Shown one piece after another: positions 17,301-25,147 of a stretch of DNA of 64,000 nt. The position numbers were made by a program, and so were the translations under genes. The stretch comes from Spirochaetes bacterium ADurb.BinA120 (GTDB lineage: Bacteria > Spirochaetota > UBA4802 > UBA5368). The stretch spans positions 1 through 64,000 of the forward strand of contig MVZN01000009.1 of assembly GCA_002069125.1 (NCBI GenBank), written 5' to 3'. Position 1 is the first letter of the stretch. Every line of letters begins with the position of its first letter. The notes below the pieces were generated by a model. That model ran no database searches. It saw only the letters and a list, made by a program, of their open reading frames with translations, and was not told the DNA's origin.

Positions 17301-17734
17301 ACAACCCGAGCCGTGAGGGATCGTTTCCGGTAAACATCGTGGAGATGTTCGAGGTGGACGACATAGATTACATATCCCCCGGTGACATACTTGCGGTCAG
17401 CGCTCAGGGCGGCGGACGGCTTTCCCGCTCGAGCGGGGCTTACATGCGTTCGGTAATTGGGATCGTATCGGGGAACCCGACCCTGGTGGTCGATAATACG
17501 GGGGCTTCGCGCAAGGCCTATCCGGTCGCACTGGCGGGAAAAGTGCTCTGCAAGGTCGATGCGCGCAATCGTCCGATCCGGCCGGGCGATCTTATAGTAA
17601 CATCCGAAACGCCGGGCTGCGGCATGGCGGGCGAGATGGATTCGCTCGCGAAAATTGGCACGGTTATCGGCAAGGCGCTGGACGGCCTTTCGGACGGGCT
17701 TGGCGCCATACCGGTCTTCGTGGCCCACCTGTGA
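14372..17734 (+). CDS. Tail-fibre-like repeat protein with two discoidin domains
   Basis: A very large protein of about 1,120 aa. Two F5/8-type-C (discoidin) carbohydrate-binding-like domains fill residues 5-150 and 153-290. Sixteen 32-aa repeats follow (308-819), consensus GIVELAEDGEDxxxVAVQG then SDRRLKDATTTAK, very like phage tail-fibre repeats. The array is bracketed by HTHN motifs (THTHN before, HTHNYAP after). The C-terminal 300 aa contain Gly-rich GVLG strands and a tail with PVALAGKVLCKV and GDLIVTSETPG, resembling spike maturation domains. No signal peptide is seen. The start at 14372 has GGAG four bases upstream; an earlier in-frame ATG at 14336 has AAAGGG touching it. Likely an adhesive fibre; no phage genes are nearby. 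Confidence 0.75.
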   Translation: MMKPVNVSLRTMRGGAISAFSSQLDDAHPAAAVLEDDGYWSSQKSNSMVPEYITIDYGDIVPVDRVEIDASPAGRVTFPHDFRLELSVDGAVWRVVRSERKYEMEDGPAYRLDLPLALARFIRLYITRPRKTGTKYFSEIGAIRAGIGGAREVSASSHSSYEHAPRLLLESAGASFWESEVRTGASREHVEIDLGRTLHVNGVWLASAGMIPHGFPENYSIEVSADRTVWAPLVEEKFFSAQPATTYFHEAAVTPARYVRVEMSTVLIESRTFGARLAGFAVSAAPFEFTHTHNIGELTPQASIFQAGVVRLARDGDDSLGTVVQASDRRLRDATTVFKGVVRLAEDGDDRPGLAVQSSDSRFKPASELRPGMVRLAYDRESKPGIAVQANDSRLAEATENSYGTVRLCPDGVYSEMSVVRGADSRLKKATTMAHGICRLAADGENNPECVVQGNDRRLRDGTTINKGIVELAEDGEAAEGVAVQGNDRRLKDATTMAKGIVELAEDGEDRENVAVQGNDRRLKDAGDSSKGILRFAKDGEDSPLAAVQGSDRRLKDATTTAKGIVELAEDGENSPLVAVQGSDRRLKDAGDSSKGILRFAKDGEDSPLAAVQGSDRRLKDATTTAKGIVELAEDGEDRECVAVQGSDRRLKDATTTAKGIVELAEDGEDRECVAVQGSDRRLKDAGDSSKGILRFAKDGEDSPLSAVQGSDRRLKNATTTARGIVELAEDGEAAEGVAVQGSDRRLKDATTMAKGIVELAEDGEDAEGVVVQGNDRRLKNATEEAPGIVVLAANGEARRGAVLQSDDVRLSDAREPLPHTHNYAPLVHAYSSHSGAISITEKRSEEFTGVTPPPDASAVVYAKNESPGEGAVGVLGIAAGGREGAPRSWGVLGHGAFSGVRGQSAGTEANGPRGCGVLGVSRFGAGGVFASEHSYSLVVDGFGSIDEYDDTVNLVGNGEALMVRGSSEFHGRVRIHNPSREGSFPVNIVEMFEVDDIDYISPGDILAVSAQGGGRLSRSSGAYMRSVIGIVSGNPTLVVDNTGASRKAYPVALAGKVLCKVDARNRPIRPGDLIVTSETPGCGMAGEMDSLAKIGTVIGKALDGLSDGLGAIPVFVAHL
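15293..16828 (+). repeat. Tandem array of sixteen 96-bp repeats inside the fibre gene
   Basis: Sixteen in-frame 96-bp units encode 32 aa each, with no length variation. The first four are divergent. Units 6-15 are nearly identical and come in two alternating types, one beginning GIVELAEDG and one GILRFAKDG. The GILRFAKDG type occurs three times (units 8, 10, 13) with almost the same DNA, spaced 192 and 288 bp. This implies recent duplication. Confidence 0.95.
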
Positions 17735-17884
17735 TCGGATCAGGATTTCTCCACACGGTCGAAAAGACAATGCCGATTAATGCAATTGCGGCGGGCGAGG
17801 ATGGCGCTCCTGCCGCGCCAAAGGCGCTGAGGGGGGATCTTCAATGCCTGCGCCCGAATGGGGGCGTTGCGCCGTATTCGCGGC

Positions 17885-18493
17885 TTAGGGCTGCAGACGT
17901 TTCAGGATTTCCAGCTCGGTGCGGCTGAACACCTCTTCCTGGTATTTGTTGACCTCTTTCGCGAGCTCCTTCCCGACATAGGTGATCTTGCGGCTGAAGG
18001 GCCTCTTCTCGTATTCGTCAACCCACATCACGACGGATGTTTTATCGGACTCCCATATACGCGCGCCCTGGTTGTTCTTCAGGGTCTCTCCGGTGAACGG
18101 GCCGTACTGGTCCTGGATGCGCCGGTTTACCTCGTCCATTGCGAGATAGGGGAATCGCACCGCGACGTAATAGAGCCTGGGCTCCGCCTCGGCGGCGGCT
18201 GTTTCGCCCGTTTCCGCCGCCGGGGGCGATTCGCGCATGAAGAAACCGTAGAGGTATTCGATATCGCCGTCTCGCGAGGTGATTATCTTTTTTTCATCGG
18301 TGTAGGTTATCTTGCCGAGCAGGTTTTCCTTCACCGAGTTCAGCGAATCCCCCCACTTGGTCTTGTTGAAGCCCTCGATCGACCTGGCCGTTGTCTTTGC
18401 CGGCTCCTTGGGCGCCGGCGTCGTCTGGGCGATGAGCGATGTGCATGCAGCAAGAACACATGCCGCCAGGAATCCCTCGATGATTCGTTTCAT
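17885..18493 (-). CDS. Exported hypothetical protein, probable lipoprotein
   Basis: 202 aa, not recognised. MKRIIEGFLAACVLAACTS gives a signal peptide with lipobox LAAC (cysteine about 17), then a Thr/Pro/Lys linker. The mature part begins GFNKTKWGDSLNSVKENLLG, a pattern also found in small periplasmic proteins that start with a W-G-x-S helix. It ends in a charged helix with VNKYQEEVFSRTELEILKRL. The start at 18493 is preferred over longer in-frame options because the signal peptide begins there and GAGGAT lies upstream. It is convergent with the fibre gene. Confidence 0.6.
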   Translation of the reverse strand: MKRIIEGFLAACVLAACTSLIAQTTPAPKEPAKTTARSIEGFNKTKWGDSLNSVKENLLGKITYTDEKKIITSRDGDIEYLYGFFMRESPPAAETGETAAAEAEPRLYYVAVRFPYLAMDEVNRRIQDQYGPFTGETLKNNQGARIWESDKTSVVMWVDEYEKRPFSRKITYVGKELAKEVNKYQEEVFSRTELEILKRLQP

Positions 18494-18628
18494 GGTGTGA
18501 ATCCTCGTTGTAATATATCGCGGGCCGTCATGGTGCCCGTGACGGGACATGGGGCGCCTGAGTTCATTATCGGACGCCCGGGGCAAAATATGAAAGTGAT
18601 TAATTGCCACGGGGCCGGTCATTTTGTA

Positions 18629-18657
18629 TTGACATGCGCGGCGCTTTCTGTTATGTA
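18629..18657 (+). promoter_or_regulatory. Putative sigma70-type promoter of trxA
   Basis: A perfect TTGACA (18629-18634), a 17-bp spacer and TATGTA (18652-18657). The trxA start codon is 34 bases further on. Confidence 0.5.
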
Positions 18658-18690
18658 AAGCGTAGTTGCTGCGATGATAGAGGAGGAGCT

Positions 18691-19005
18691 ATGGCTGGTA
18701 TCCTTGAGGTTAATGACGGTAATTTCAACAAGGAAGTCCTGGAGGCATCGGGCAAGGTGCTGGTGGATTTCTGGGCGCCATGGTGCGGTCCATGCAGAAT
18801 GCAGACGCCTATACTCGAAAGGCTGGCCCAGTCGGGCGCCATCAGCGCGAAGATAACCAAGCTCAACACCGACGAGAACCCGCAGATAGCGCAGAAATAT
18901 GGAATCAGTTCCATCCCCACTCTGATACTCTTTGCCGACGGCAACGAAACGGAGCGGATGATAGGGGTTCAGCCGGAAAGCGTGCTGAGCCAGAAGCTAT
19001 CATAG
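18691..19005 (+). CDS. trxA: Thioredoxin
   Basis: A thioredoxin of 104 aa, the normal length. The redox motif is WCGPC (C32 and C35). The family also requires the buried aspartate in VDFWAPW and the cis-proline in SSIPTLILF, and both are present. It is cytoplasmic, reducing protein disulfides and serving reductases such as methionine sulfoxide reductase; an MsrAB is encoded at 34 kb. AGGAGGAG directly upstream fixes the start at 18691. It heads a plus-strand run with dtd 39 bp downstream. Confidence 0.95.
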   Translation: MAGILEVNDGNFNKEVLEASGKVLVDFWAPWCGPCRMQTPILERLAQSGAISAKITKLNTDENPQIAQKYGISSIPTLILFADGNETERMIGVQPESVLSQKLS

Positions 19006-19044
19006 GCGGTCCCCGGCTTAATCTTTCCCGGTTCGCTATTCTCC

Positions 19045-19494
19045 ATGAGGGCGGTAGTTCAGCGGGTGCTGAAGGCCGGCGTCGAGTGTGACGGTTCGGC
19101 CGTGGCTTCAATTGACAGGGGCATGCTGGCGCTTGTCGGATTTCATCGCGACGATACCGACGCGGATAGCGAGTACATCACCGGGAAACTCCTGGGCCTC
19201 AGGATCTTCGACGACGCGGCCGGAGTGATGAACCTCAATCTCTCGGAGGCGGGAGGGGGCCTTCTGCTTGTGTCGCAGTTCACGCTGTATGGGGACGCTC
19301 GAAAGGGAAGACGCCCATCCTATTCGGAGGCCATGGCGCCGGGGCCCGCGCGGGAGATGTTCGACCGTTTCACGGCGCGCTGCAGGGAGCTCCACCCGGT
19401 AGTCGAGCGGGGACTGTTCGGGGCGGAGATGATGGTATCCCTCGTCAACTGGGGGCCGGTCACCATTCTGTTGGACAGCGCCCGGCTTTTTTGA
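19045..19494 (+). CDS. dtd: D-aminoacyl-tRNA deacylase
   Basis: 149 aa, the usual Dtd size. It hydrolyses D-amino acids, and mischarged glycine, from tRNA. The start MRAVVQRVLKAGVECDG, the central SQFTLYGDARKGRRPSY (SQFTL is the active-site motif) and the C-terminal NWGPVTILLDS (the cross-subunit Gly-Pro motif, normally NxGPVT) are all intact. It sits between trxA and the aroKC fusion, 33 bp before the latter. Confidence 0.95.
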   Translation: MRAVVQRVLKAGVECDGSAVASIDRGMLALVGFHRDDTDADSEYITGKLLGLRIFDDAAGVMNLNLSEAGGGLLLVSQFTLYGDARKGRRPSYSEAMAPGPAREMFDRFTARCRELHPVVERGLFGAEMMVSLVNWGPVTILLDSARLF

Positions 19495-19527
19495 TCCCCG
19501 CCGGCGGCGCGGTGGAGCGCATGTTAT

Positions 19528-21126
19528 ATGAAGATATTGATTACAGGCCCGAAGTGTTCGGGAAAGAGTACGATCGGCGTGCGGCTGGCCGGGGTCGTCG
19601 GCCTGCCCTTCGTCGAGACTGACGCGCACATCGAGGAGCTTTATTTCGCTGAGACCGGCAGGCGCCTGAGCTGTCGGGAGATCTTCAGAGAAGAGGGGGA
19701 GGCCTCCTTCCGTGCGCGCGAGGCCCGTGCTGCCGCGGACATCGCCGGGCGCGACTGGTGCGTGGTGGCCACAGGCGGCGGCACCATGCTGCAACCCGAA
19801 ACCCGTTCCCTGCTCGCCTCGGACTCCCTTATGGTGCTCCTTAAGGCCCCCGTTCATCTGCTCTGGACGCGCATGCAAAAAACAGGCCTGCCCCCGTTTC
19901 TGGAGTGCTCGGACGGCCTTTCAGAGTACCGGGCCCGGGTCGCCCGCCTCTACGAGGCGACGGAACATCTGGCGGACATAGCCTTCACCGTAACGGAGAA
20001 AAACGAGGATGGCGCGCATCTACTCCTGTCGGAGAGGGTTGCGGAGGCCATGATGCTGCGCATGCGATCGCCCAGCTCCTTCGGCGAAGTGATTCGCGTA
20101 ACGACCTTCGGGGAAAGCCATGGGCCGGCCGTGGGGGCGGTGCTCGACGGGGTACCGCCGACGCTAGAGCTTTGCGAGACGGATATTCAGCGCGAACTCG
20201 ACCGGCGCCGTCCCGGGCAGAGCGCGCTTACCACGCCGCGTTCCGAGGAGGACCGAGTGCACATCCTCTCGGGGGTCTTCGAGGGCCGCACCACAGGCGC
20301 GCCGATCTGCCTGCTGGTGTACAACAGGGACCAGGACCCGTCCAAATACGAGGCCATCCGCGACCTGTTTCGTCCGGGGCATGCCGACTTCACCTTTTGG
20401 AAGAAATATGGCATCCGCGACCACAGGGGCGGCGGCCGCTCCTCCGGCCGCGAGACCGCCGGACGGGTAGCCGCCGGGGCTGTGGCGAAGAAAGTACTTG
20501 CCGGGCGGGGCATACATCTAACCGCGTTCGCCCAGGAGATCGCGGGCGTACGGGGGGAGGTGGAGGACTTAGGGTTTATCGAACAAAACCCGGTCCGCGC
20601 GGCCGACCCAAATGCCGCCGTTCTCATGGAGGAGGCAATAGTGCGCGCTCGCTCCGAAAAGGATTCGGTGGGCGGAGTGGTGAAGCTGGTTGTGCGGGGC
20701 GTCCCGCAGGGACTGGGCGATCCGGTTTTCTACAAGATGGACGCCCGGCTGGCAATGGCGATCTTTTCCATAGGTGCGGTGAAGGGGGTCGAGATCGGTT
20801 CGGGTTTCGACGCGGCCCGCAGGCGCGGGAGCGAGAACAACGATCCGATGATGGACGGCGGATTTCTCTCTAACAACGCCGGGGGGATCCTCGGAGGCAT
20901 AACGACAGGCGCCGATATCGTGCTTAGGGTGGCGGTAAAACCGACGCCTTCAATATTCCGCGAACAGAAGACCATCGATACCGGCGGCGGCGACCGGAAC
21001 ATCACGGTGGAGGGAAGGCACGATCCCTGTATAGTTCCGAGGATCGTACCGGTGGTGGAGGCCATGGCGGCCCTGGTGCTATGGGACGCCATCGAGATCC
21101 AGCGGAAGATCGGGGGCGTTCGATGA
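19528..21126 (+). CDS. Shikimate kinase-chorismate synthase fusion
   Basis: A single 532-aa frame with two complete shikimate-pathway enzymes. Residues 1-175 are shikimate kinase: Walker A GPKCSGKST, ETDAHIEE, the shikimate-binding SFRARE, ATGGGT, and RARVARLYEAT. The lid motif reads GLPPFL, where R-P-L-L is usual. Residues 180-532 are chorismate synthase: TTFGESHGPAVG, the RPGHADFTFWKKYGIRDHRG region, and the ENNDPMMDGGFL/NNAGGILGG FMN-binding region. Kinase and synthase are normally separated in the pathway by EPSP synthase, which is not in the window. There is almost no linker; internal ATGs at 20050-20064 might allow separate synthase translation. The stop overlaps the ribF start (ATGA). 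Confidence 0.9.
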   Translation: MKILITGPKCSGKSTIGVRLAGVVGLPFVETDAHIEELYFAETGRRLSCREIFREEGEASFRAREARAAADIAGRDWCVVATGGGTMLQPETRSLLASDSLMVLLKAPVHLLWTRMQKTGLPPFLECSDGLSEYRARVARLYEATEHLADIAFTVTEKNEDGAHLLLSERVAEAMMLRMRSPSSFGEVIRVTTFGESHGPAVGAVLDGVPPTLELCETDIQRELDRRRPGQSALTTPRSEEDRVHILSGVFEGRTTGAPICLLVYNRDQDPSKYEAIRDLFRPGHADFTFWKKYGIRDHRGGGRSSGRETAGRVAAGAVAKKVLAGRGIHLTAFAQEIAGVRGEVEDLGFIEQNPVRAADPNAAVLMEEAIVRARSEKDSVGGVVKLVVRGVPQGLGDPVFYKMDARLAMAIFSIGAVKGVEIGSGFDAARRRGSENNDPMMDGGFLSNNAGGILGGITTGADIVLRVAVKPTPSIFREQKTIDTGGGDRNITVEGRHDPCIVPRIVPVVEAMAALVLWDAIEIQRKIGGVR

Positions 21127-22058
21127 ACGTGCTAAGGGGAATTCCCGAAGAGAAGGGCCTTTTTGGCAATCCGGTGGTAACTCTTGGCAGTTTCGACGGG
21201 GTGCATTTGGGCCACCGGCGCATCTTCTCGACCCTGCTGACAATAGCCCGGCGGAAGGGCGGAGAGGCGATCGTCATTACCTTTGCGGATCACCCGCGCA
21301 GGGTGCTTACCCCCCTGACGCCGCCGAAGATTCTGACCACGACGGAGGAGAAGCTTCGCGCGATCGCCGAATGCGGAATAGGCACAATCATACTCCTCGA
21401 TTTTACGCGACAGATGGCCGATATGAACGCGGCTGAATTTTTCAACGAAATCGTTTTAAAGAAAATCGGTGTAATCGACATGGTCGTGGGCTACGACCAC
21501 GCCTTCGGCAAGAACCGCGAAGGGACCATCGACTTTCTGCGCGAGCTTTCGAAATCGCGGGGCTTCAGCGTGACCAGGGTGGAGCCAAAAAATTTTTACT
21601 CCCGGCCGGTTTCGTCCACCTGGATACGCACCGAGATAGAGGACGGCAATGTCCGGCTTGCCTCGGCTCTTCTGGGGCGCCCTTACGGCCTCAAGGGGAC
21701 CGTTGTGACCGGGGTGGGGCGTGGAGCGAAGATCGGTTTCCCCACGGCGAACATCGTTCCCGATGACCGCGACAAGGTCGTTCCGGGAGACGGCGTATAC
21801 GCGGTCCGGGCGCGCACACAGGACGGCACCGCCCTCGAGGGCATGCTTAACATCGGCACCAATCCGACCTTCGACGGAGTAAGCCGCGGCATCGAGGTAA
21901 ATCTTTTCGATTTCGACGGGAACCTGTACGGCCGGTCCCTGGAGGTGGAATTTGTCGAGCGGCTGCGCGAGGAGACCCGCTTCGCCTCGGTCAAGGAACT
22001 CGTCGTACAGCTTGAAAAAGACCGCATGGCGGCACTGGAGGCGCTGGATGAGCAGTAA
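21123..22058 (+). CDS. ribF: Bifunctional riboflavin kinase / FAD synthetase
   Basis: 311 aa. It makes FMN from riboflavin and then FAD. The N-terminal nucleotidyltransferase has the VVTLGSFDGVHLGHRRI motif and the SSTWIRTEIEDGNV region. The C-terminal kinase has GRGAKIGFPTANI and the GMLNIGTNPTF block. The start at 21123 overlaps the previous stop by four bases (ATGA), indicating translational coupling. Chorismate synthase needs reduced FMN, so coupling of these two genes makes metabolic sense (inference). It is followed by ogt with an 11-bp overlap. Confidence 0.95.
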   Translation: MNVLRGIPEEKGLFGNPVVTLGSFDGVHLGHRRIFSTLLTIARRKGGEAIVITFADHPRRVLTPLTPPKILTTTEEKLRAIAECGIGTIILLDFTRQMADMNAAEFFNEIVLKKIGVIDMVVGYDHAFGKNREGTIDFLRELSKSRGFSVTRVEPKNFYSRPVSSTWIRTEIEDGNVRLASALLGRPYGLKGTVVTGVGRGAKIGFPTANIVPDDRDKVVPGDGVYAVRARTQDGTALEGMLNIGTNPTFDGVSRGIEVNLFDFDGNLYGRSLEVEFVERLREETRFASVKELVVQLEKDRMAALEALDEQ

Positions 22059-22641
22059 CACTACGGCTTCCGGGATTTATTCGAGGCTCGTTCGACTGAA
22101 CGGGATAGGCTACGAGGTGTTCGAACTGCCCTCCGGGCCCTTTTTCCTTTTTGCCGACGACCTGGCGCTCCGAATGGCGGCCTTCGAGGGCTCCATTGAT
22201 GAAAAGGAGCTCTCCAGGGTCATACCGAGACGGCGGAACGCGCCGATAAGCGCGGCGTTGAATTTTCTGGAGCTCTATCTGCACGGGGAGAAGGCGCCCC
22301 TGCCCCCTCTCGATCTCTCCGCGTTTACCGACGCCGAGAGGGCCGTTTACCGCTCCCTGATGAGCGTTCCGTTCGGGCGCACGCTTAGTTATGCCGAGCT
22401 GGCCTCCAGGGCGGGCTTCGCGGGCGGGGCGCGCTTTGTAGGAAACTGCATGGCGAAAAACGATTTTCCGGTCTTCATTCCATGCCACAGGGTCATCCGC
22501 TCCGACGGGAGCGTAGGTAACTTTTCCGGGGGCGAAGGTATCAAGGAACTGCTTCTGGGCTTTGAGGGCTCGTTTCCGGTGAAGCTAAGGCCGGTGGGCC
22601 GCCGGACGCGACGGGGAAGGGCATCCGGCTCCGCCGGCTGA
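22048..22641 (+). CDS. ogt: Methylated-DNA--protein-cysteine methyltransferase
   Basis: 197 aa. A suicide repair protein that transfers the alkyl group from O6-alkylguanine to its own cysteine. The active-site motif is PCHRVI, preceded by the DNA-binding helix-turn-helix (SYAELASRAGF and ARFVGNCMAKNDFPVFI) and followed by NFSGGEGIKELLLGFEG. The start at 22048 has GGAGGC upstream and lies inside the end of ribF. The C-terminal 20 residues are Arg/Gly-rich and beyond the family core. Confidence 0.92.
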   Translation: MSSNTTASGIYSRLVRLNGIGYEVFELPSGPFFLFADDLALRMAAFEGSIDEKELSRVIPRRRNAPISAALNFLELYLHGEKAPLPPLDLSAFTDAERAVYRSLMSVPFGRTLSYAELASRAGFAGGARFVGNCMAKNDFPVFIPCHRVIRSDGSVGNFSGGEGIKELLLGFEGSFPVKLRPVGRRTRRGRASGSAG

Positions 22642-22659
22642 AATTCATGGAGGTGCGCC

Positions 22660-22935
22660 ATGCGGGAAAACCGTGAACCAGAGGCGGCGAGAGAGCTTCC
22701 GGAATTTCCGACCGAGATTACGTTCAAGGCTGTTTACAGGTTCTCGCCGCACATCATGGGGACGATTAGAAACGCGCTCCACGAGCAGGGCCTAAAGGCC
22801 GCCGTAAGCAGCCGTCCGAGCTCCGGGGGCAAGTTCGTGTCGTTCACCGTTACGGCGGTGTTCGACTCCGAGGAGAGACTTAAGGCCGCGTGCGGCGTGG
22901 TCGCCGCGATCGAGGGTTTTATGACGATGTTCTGA
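22660..22935 (+). CDS. DUF493 (YbeD-like) protein
   Basis: A small cytosolic alpha/beta protein of 91 aa. It fits the DUF493/UPF0250 pattern: a central FKAVYRFSPHIMGTIRNAL, then VSSRPSSGGKFVSFTVTAVF and a closing helix around IEGFMTMF. GGAGG lies 6 bases before the ATG. It is the last gene of the trxA-dtd-aroKC-ribF-ogt run, 18 bp after ogt. The family is thought to be regulatory or structural, related to the ACT-like fold. Confidence 0.75.
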   Translation: MRENREPEAARELPEFPTEITFKAVYRFSPHIMGTIRNALHEQGLKAAVSSRPSSGGKFVSFTVTAVFDSEERLKAACGVVAAIEGFMTMF

Positions 22936-22960
22936 AGACAAGCCCTCGAAACGCCGCTGT

Positions 22961-24193
22961 TCAGGAGGAGGCCGCGATTCCGGCAAGGGCCCCGGTGCTC
23001 CAGGCGAACTGGAGATTGTATCCGCCGCTGTCGCCGTCGATGTCGAGTAATTCTCCCGTTATATGCAATCCTTTAAGGATCCTCGATTCCAGCGAAACTG
23101 GATTGAGTTCCCCTACATCCACCCCCCCTGCGGCGACCACGGCCTCGTTGAACGCGCGCGGCGCGCCCGGTTTCAGCCTGAGCCCTTTGAGCGCGCCGGC
23201 GATATCGGTTTTCTGCCTTACGGAGAGCCCTTTTACCGGCACAGCCGGATCGACGCCGGCGATTTTTACAAGAGTCTCGCCGAGGCGGTCCCGCAAAACT
23301 CCGTCGAGGCTTAGGGCGACCGGGCGTTCGACATCGCTCCACAGTTCGGAGAGGAGGGATCCCAGCTCGTCCGTGTCCATGTCCGGAAAAAAATCTATCA
23401 CGATGTCCGGCGCCTCCCCCGATTCAAGCGACTCGTTGACGGTGCGCGAAACCTCGAGGGCGGCGGGGCCCGATATGCCGTATTTTGTAAAGAGCAGCTC
23501 CCCGGAACTGCGGTCGGCCAGTCGTCCAGAGCGCATAACGGACACGGTGCAGTCGCGCTTGATCCCCTCGAGGCGGTGGAGCGCCTTAAGGGTGATGTTA
23601 ATGGGAAGGATCGAGGGGAAGGGTTCGTGCACCGTGTGCCCTAACATGGAGGCGAGCTCGTATCCGGAGCGTGAGGCGCCGAGCTGCGGGTAGGCGCAGC
23701 CGCCGGCCGCCAGGATGACCGCTTCGAAGTCCTCCCGCTCCTGGCCGGCGGTGGTAAGGCGGAGGGCGCCTTCATGCGGATCGATGCGTTCGACCCTGCG
23801 ATGTAGACGAACATCGACGCCGAGTCTTTGGAGTTCGTATTCGAATATCCGGGTGACGCTTGCGGCCTGAAGCGAAGCCGGGTACATGCGTCCCGATTCC
23901 AGCTCCACGAGCGGTATCCCTATGCCCCTGAAGAAGGCCACCGTTTCGTCCAGCCCAAAGCGGGCGAAGACGTTCCTTACGAACCGCGGATTGCGCCCGT
24001 GATAGAAGGAAACGTCGATGTTCCTGTTGGTGATGTTGCAGCGGCCGTTGCCAGTGGCGCGCAGTTTGCGCCCGATCATCCTCTGTTTTTCGAACAATAC
24101 GACCCGTGCGCCAAGGGAGGCCGCCTGCCAGGAAGCCATGAGCCCCGAGGCGCCCGCGCCTATTACGGCGACGGATTTCCCATTATTTCCCAT
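22961..24193 (-). CDS. HI0933-type flavoprotein (YhiN family)
   Basis: An FAD-binding oxidoreductase-like protein of 410 aa. The N-terminal Rossmann motif is VAVIGAGASGLMAS. Next comes the family signature KLRATGNGRCNITN (about residues 42-55), and near the C-terminus comes GLHITGELLDIDGDSGGYNLQFAWSTG in pieces, all diagnostic of HI0933/YhiN. The enzymatic role of the family is unestablished. It faces the DUF493 gene convergently (25 bp apart) and diverges from plsC. Confidence 0.88.
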   Translation of the reverse strand: MGNNGKSVAVIGAGASGLMASWQAASLGARVVLFEKQRMIGRKLRATGNGRCNITNRNIDVSFYHGRNPRFVRNVFARFGLDETVAFFRGIGIPLVELESGRMYPASLQAASVTRIFEYELQRLGVDVRLHRRVERIDPHEGALRLTTAGQEREDFEAVILAAGGCAYPQLGASRSGYELASMLGHTVHEPFPSILPINITLKALHRLEGIKRDCTVSVMRSGRLADRSSGELLFTKYGISGPAALEVSRTVNESLESGEAPDIVIDFFPDMDTDELGSLLSELWSDVERPVALSLDGVLRDRLGETLVKIAGVDPAVPVKGLSVRQKTDIAGALKGLRLKPGAPRAFNEAVVAAGGVDVGELNPVSLESRILKGLHITGELLDIDGDSGGYNLQFAWSTGALAGIAASS

Positions 24194-24237
24194 AGATAAT
24201 GCCTCGGAGCCAGAAAGTAATTAGCGTGAAAATGTCA

Positions 24238-24266
24238 TTGACAATAGCCGGTGAGGTCCATATCGT
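24238..24266 (+). promoter_or_regulatory. Putative promoter of the acyltransferase gene
   Basis: TTGACA (24238-24243), 17 bp, TATCGT (24261-24266). Transcription would start near 24273, downstream of an in-frame GTG at 24251, which favours the start codon at 24344. Confidence 0.55.
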
Positions 24267-24343
24267 CCTTTTTTTCAACGATCGGGCCGGGGAAAATATG
24301 GACACCAGCCGTCGTTGTGTACATTTCTCCACTGGTGGGTGGC

Positions 24344-25084
24344 ATGATGTCATTTATCGGTAACGTCATCAATTCCTTTTTTTGCTGGATATTCATCGCG
24401 GTGGATACCGTCTTCTGGGGGACTATATCCATAAGCTCAATAATCTACAGTCCGCGCGGGCGCGTGGCCCATTTCTGCATGCGGGCCTGGTCGGCCTCCA
24501 TTCTCTGGTTTTGCCGCATCAGGATACGGACGGAGGGGTTGGAAAATATCGATCCGGCACGGGTACAGATATTCGCGTCGAACCATTCCAGCCATTTCGA
24601 CATATTCATTCTTAGCAAGGTGCTTCCGGTGAAGTTTGGATGGGTGGCAAAGTCGGCCCTGTTCAAAATACCCTTCATGGGCTGGCATATGAAGCTAAAC
24701 GGCTATATCTCGGTTGACCGAAGCAACAGGGAGAAGGCCATACAGAGCATGGACGAGGCCGCGGAAAAGGTAAAACGCGGAAACCGCATCATGATATTCC
24801 CCGAGGGAACCCGCAGCCGCAGCGGCGAGCTATTGGCGTTTAAAAAGGGGCTCTTCCACCTGTGCGTAAAAACCGGCGTGCCCATTGTCCCCATTTATAT
24901 AAAAGGCTCATACGGCATCCTGAAACCCGATACACCGTTCATCCGCCCTGCCAGCGTTTGCGTTAAGATCGGCCCCGAGATGCAGACCGCCGGCCACAGC
25001 GTGGAAAAGCTCGAAAAGATCATGGACGAACTGAGAACGCGCATAGTGGCATTGCATGACCAGATCGAGAGCGCTAAGTCTTAG
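24344..25084 (+). CDS. plsC: 1-acyl-sn-glycerol-3-phosphate acyltransferase
   Basis: 246 aa. It acylates lysophosphatidate to phosphatidate at the inner membrane. The catalytic H-x4-D is NHSSHFD (around residues 79-85), and the acceptor-binding block is FPEGTRSRSG. A hydrophobic N-terminal segment (about 5-35) anchors it. A GTG 31 codons upstream is open in frame but lies before the predicted transcription start. The window also encodes a GpsA fusion at 28 kb that would supply glycerol-3-phosphate. Confidence 0.88.
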   Translation: MMSFIGNVINSFFCWIFIAVDTVFWGTISISSIIYSPRGRVAHFCMRAWSASILWFCRIRIRTEGLENIDPARVQIFASNHSSHFDIFILSKVLPVKFGWVAKSALFKIPFMGWHMKLNGYISVDRSNREKAIQSMDEAAEKVKRGNRIMIFPEGTRSRSGELLAFKKGLFHLCVKTGVPIVPIYIKGSYGILKPDTPFIRPASVCVKIGPEMQTAGHSVEKLEKIMDELRTRIVALHDQIESAKS

Positions 25085-25147
25085 GCGCACATTGGGCCGC
25101 TTCGGTGCGGGCTTCCTTGAACGGCGTCCGCTTGAGAGATATCCATA

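Noticed and set aside
14372-17734. Prophage region around the fibre gene
   Set aside because: Neighbours are housekeeping or unknown genes. No capsid, tail-tube, portal, terminase or lysis gene was seen.
15329-17770. Minus-strand open frame of 813 codons opposite the fibre gene
   Set aside because: It is the mirror of a GC-rich repeat array. The translated sequence is Arg/His/Leu repeats with no family features and no ribosome site.
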